Positions 63,216-64,000 of a stretch of 64,000 nt of DNA are shown here, piece by piece. Where the stretch lies: contig CACJEG010000003.1 of assembly GCA_902592375.1 (NCBI GenBank), forward strand, positions 85,327 to 149,326, read 5' to 3'. The position numbers and the translations under genes were made by a program. Below the pieces are notes generated by a model that was given only the letters and a program-made list of their open reading frames with translations, ran no database searches and had not been told where the DNA came from. Source of the DNA: an uncultured Pelagibacteraceae bacterium. GTDB taxonomy: Bacteria; Pseudomonadota; Alphaproteobacteria; Pelagibacterales; Pelagibacteraceae. The stretch's first letter is position 1. Each line of letters begins with the position of its first letter.

Positions 63216-63922
63216 TAGCTAACATTCCATCTATATCCACTACCATACCTAGTTTCAATAGCTGAAAAATCAGGATCTACTTTTTTAAATTTTTTTCTAA
63301 TTCGTTTTACGTGACTATCAATAGTTCTGTCCTCAATATCGGTGTCCTCTCTATAAGCTATATCCATAAGCTGAGCTCTTTCTTTAATTATACCAGGTCT
63401 CTTTGCTAATTCTTTAACGATTAAAAACTCAGTTGTCGTCAATTTATCAGGCAGCTGTTTTCCATTCCATTCACACTCGAGTTGTGATGGATCTAATTTT
63501 AATCTTCCATGAGATATCAGGCTTTTATTTTCCTCTAAAATGTTATTTGAATCTTTTTTTCTTAACTGCACTCTAATTCTTTCAATCAAGACTTTTATGG
63601 AAAAACCTCCTGATTTTTTTACAAAATCATCTGCACCCAGCTTTAGACCTAACAACTCATCAATTTCATCATCTTTAGATGTTAAAAAAATTACTGGCAA
63701 GGAAGTTTTTTTTCGAAGTTTTTTTAGTAATTCTTCTCCATCCATCTTAGGCATCTTTATATCTATGACTGCTAAGTCGGGTGGCATTCTGGTTAAACCG
63801 ATTAATGCACTTTCACCATCAATGTACGTTTGAACTTTAAAACCCTCTTTTTCTAATGCGATACTCAAACTTGTTAAAATATTTCTATCATCATCTATCA
63901 AGGCTATTGTTTGTTTTTGCAT
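63215..63922 (-). CDS. chvI: ChvI-type OmpR-family response regulator
   Basis: This 235-residue regulator has a receiver domain with the acidic pocket Asp10-12, phosphoacceptor Asp54 in VIDIKMPKMDG, and Lys near residue 83 in FLTSKDD. The C-terminal winged-helix domain has DRTIDSHVKRIRKKF and RYGSGYRWN. It is transcribed first, followed by the kinase gene with one-base overlap. Alphaproteobacterial ChvI controls envelope and acid-response genes. Its promoter must lie in 63923-64000 or beyond. The kinase-regulator pair is one of the few regulatory systems in the window. Confidence 0.88.
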   Translation of the reverse strand: MQKQTIALIDDDRNILTSLSIALEKEGFKVQTYIDGESALIGLTRMPPDLAVIDIKMPKMDGEELLKKLRKKTSLPVIFLTSKDDEIDELLGLKLGADDFVKKSGGFSIKVLIERIRVQLRKKDSNNILEENKSLISHGRLKLDPSQLECEWNGKQLPDKLTTTEFLIVKELAKRPGIIKERAQLMDIAYREDTDIEDRTIDSHVKRIRKKFKKVDPDFSAIETRYGSGYRWNVS

Positions 63923-64000
63923 AAAATAGTTTAAAAATACTAAATTGTCCTAATTTGGGCAATGTTATAAATTAATGCAACATACCCCAATTATCTCCAA

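Noticed and set aside
63923-64000. Start of a further gene at the right window edge
   Set aside because: The last 78 bases contain no supported open frame or clear promoter; they probably belong to the chvI upstream region.

Overview
The window looks like a chromosomal segment of a streamlined marine alphaproteobacterium of the SAR11 clade (Candidatus Pelagibacter or a close relative). The DNA is very AT-rich and lysine/asparagine/isoleucine codons dominate. Genes are packed with overlaps of 1-20 bases or gaps of a few bases. Several gene orders are typically alphaproteobacterial: msbA-waaA-lpxK with a DUF2093 gene, ileS-lspA-bamF, and chvI-chvG-ahcY-tsaE-amgK-murU. The clade assignment is an inference from these features; no marker phylogeny could be run. 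No tRNA, rRNA, insertion sequence, phage gene or CRISPR array was seen, and no stretch longer than 300 bases lacks a gene.

Layout. 1-4.9 kb: the end of a ubiA-like gene, then a lipid A/Kdo assembly and export operon (msbA, waaA, lpxK, lpxL-type acyltransferase). 4.9-13.3 kb: DUF2093 gene, purD, rsmD, then a long minus-strand run pgi, bamF-like lipoprotein, lspA, ileS, ribF, HAD phosphatase. 13.4-15.5 kb: groES-groEL with a heat-shock-type promoter and a strong terminator. 15.5-32.8 kb: mixed housekeeping and poorly known genes (OafA/SGNH acyltransferase, typA, YczE-like protein, renalase-like flavoprotein, pmbA-tldD, DCC protein, a lysine-rich coiled-coil protein, cfa, a DapA-superfamily aldolase, GT9 glycosyltransferase, membrane J-protein, S9 peptidase, hsp20).

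32.9-49.3 kb is the most distinctive block: a purine acquisition and degradation island. It holds an NCS2 permease, a BMP-type nucleoside ABC transporter (one ATPase, two permeases, one binding protein), two deaminases, a purine phosphoribosyltransferase, xanthine dehydrogenase (xdhA, xdhB) and a membrane urate hydroxylase (puuD). It continues with hiuH, uraD, puuE (allantoinase), alc, allA and a small periplasmic cytochrome c. Together these take guanine or xanthine to urate, 5-hydroxyisourate, OHCU, allantoin, allantoate, ureidoglycolate and finally glyoxylate plus urea. The cytochrome c domain normally fused to PuuD is missing from it, and the separate cytochrome c gene is the obvious candidate electron acceptor. 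The two main catabolic operons diverge from one 47-base gap, and no transcription factor gene lies in the island.

49.3-64 kb: DUF1330 protein, DNA glycosylase, EamA exporter, msrA, sulfurtransferase, an RND efflux pair, a lytic-transglycosylase-like lipoprotein, a VanZ-like protein, gpmA, then the minus-strand murU-amgK-tsaE-ahcY and chvG-chvI. The last block matches a conserved alphaproteobacterial neighbourhood, but without the phosphotransferase-system genes that often sit between chvG and ahcY.

Almost all convergent gene pairs touch or overlap. Clear intrinsic terminators are visible only after groEL, hsp20 and the BMP binding protein. Strong Shine-Dalgarno sequences are likewise restricted to a few genes (groES, groEL, hsp20, the purine permease, the DUF1330 gene).
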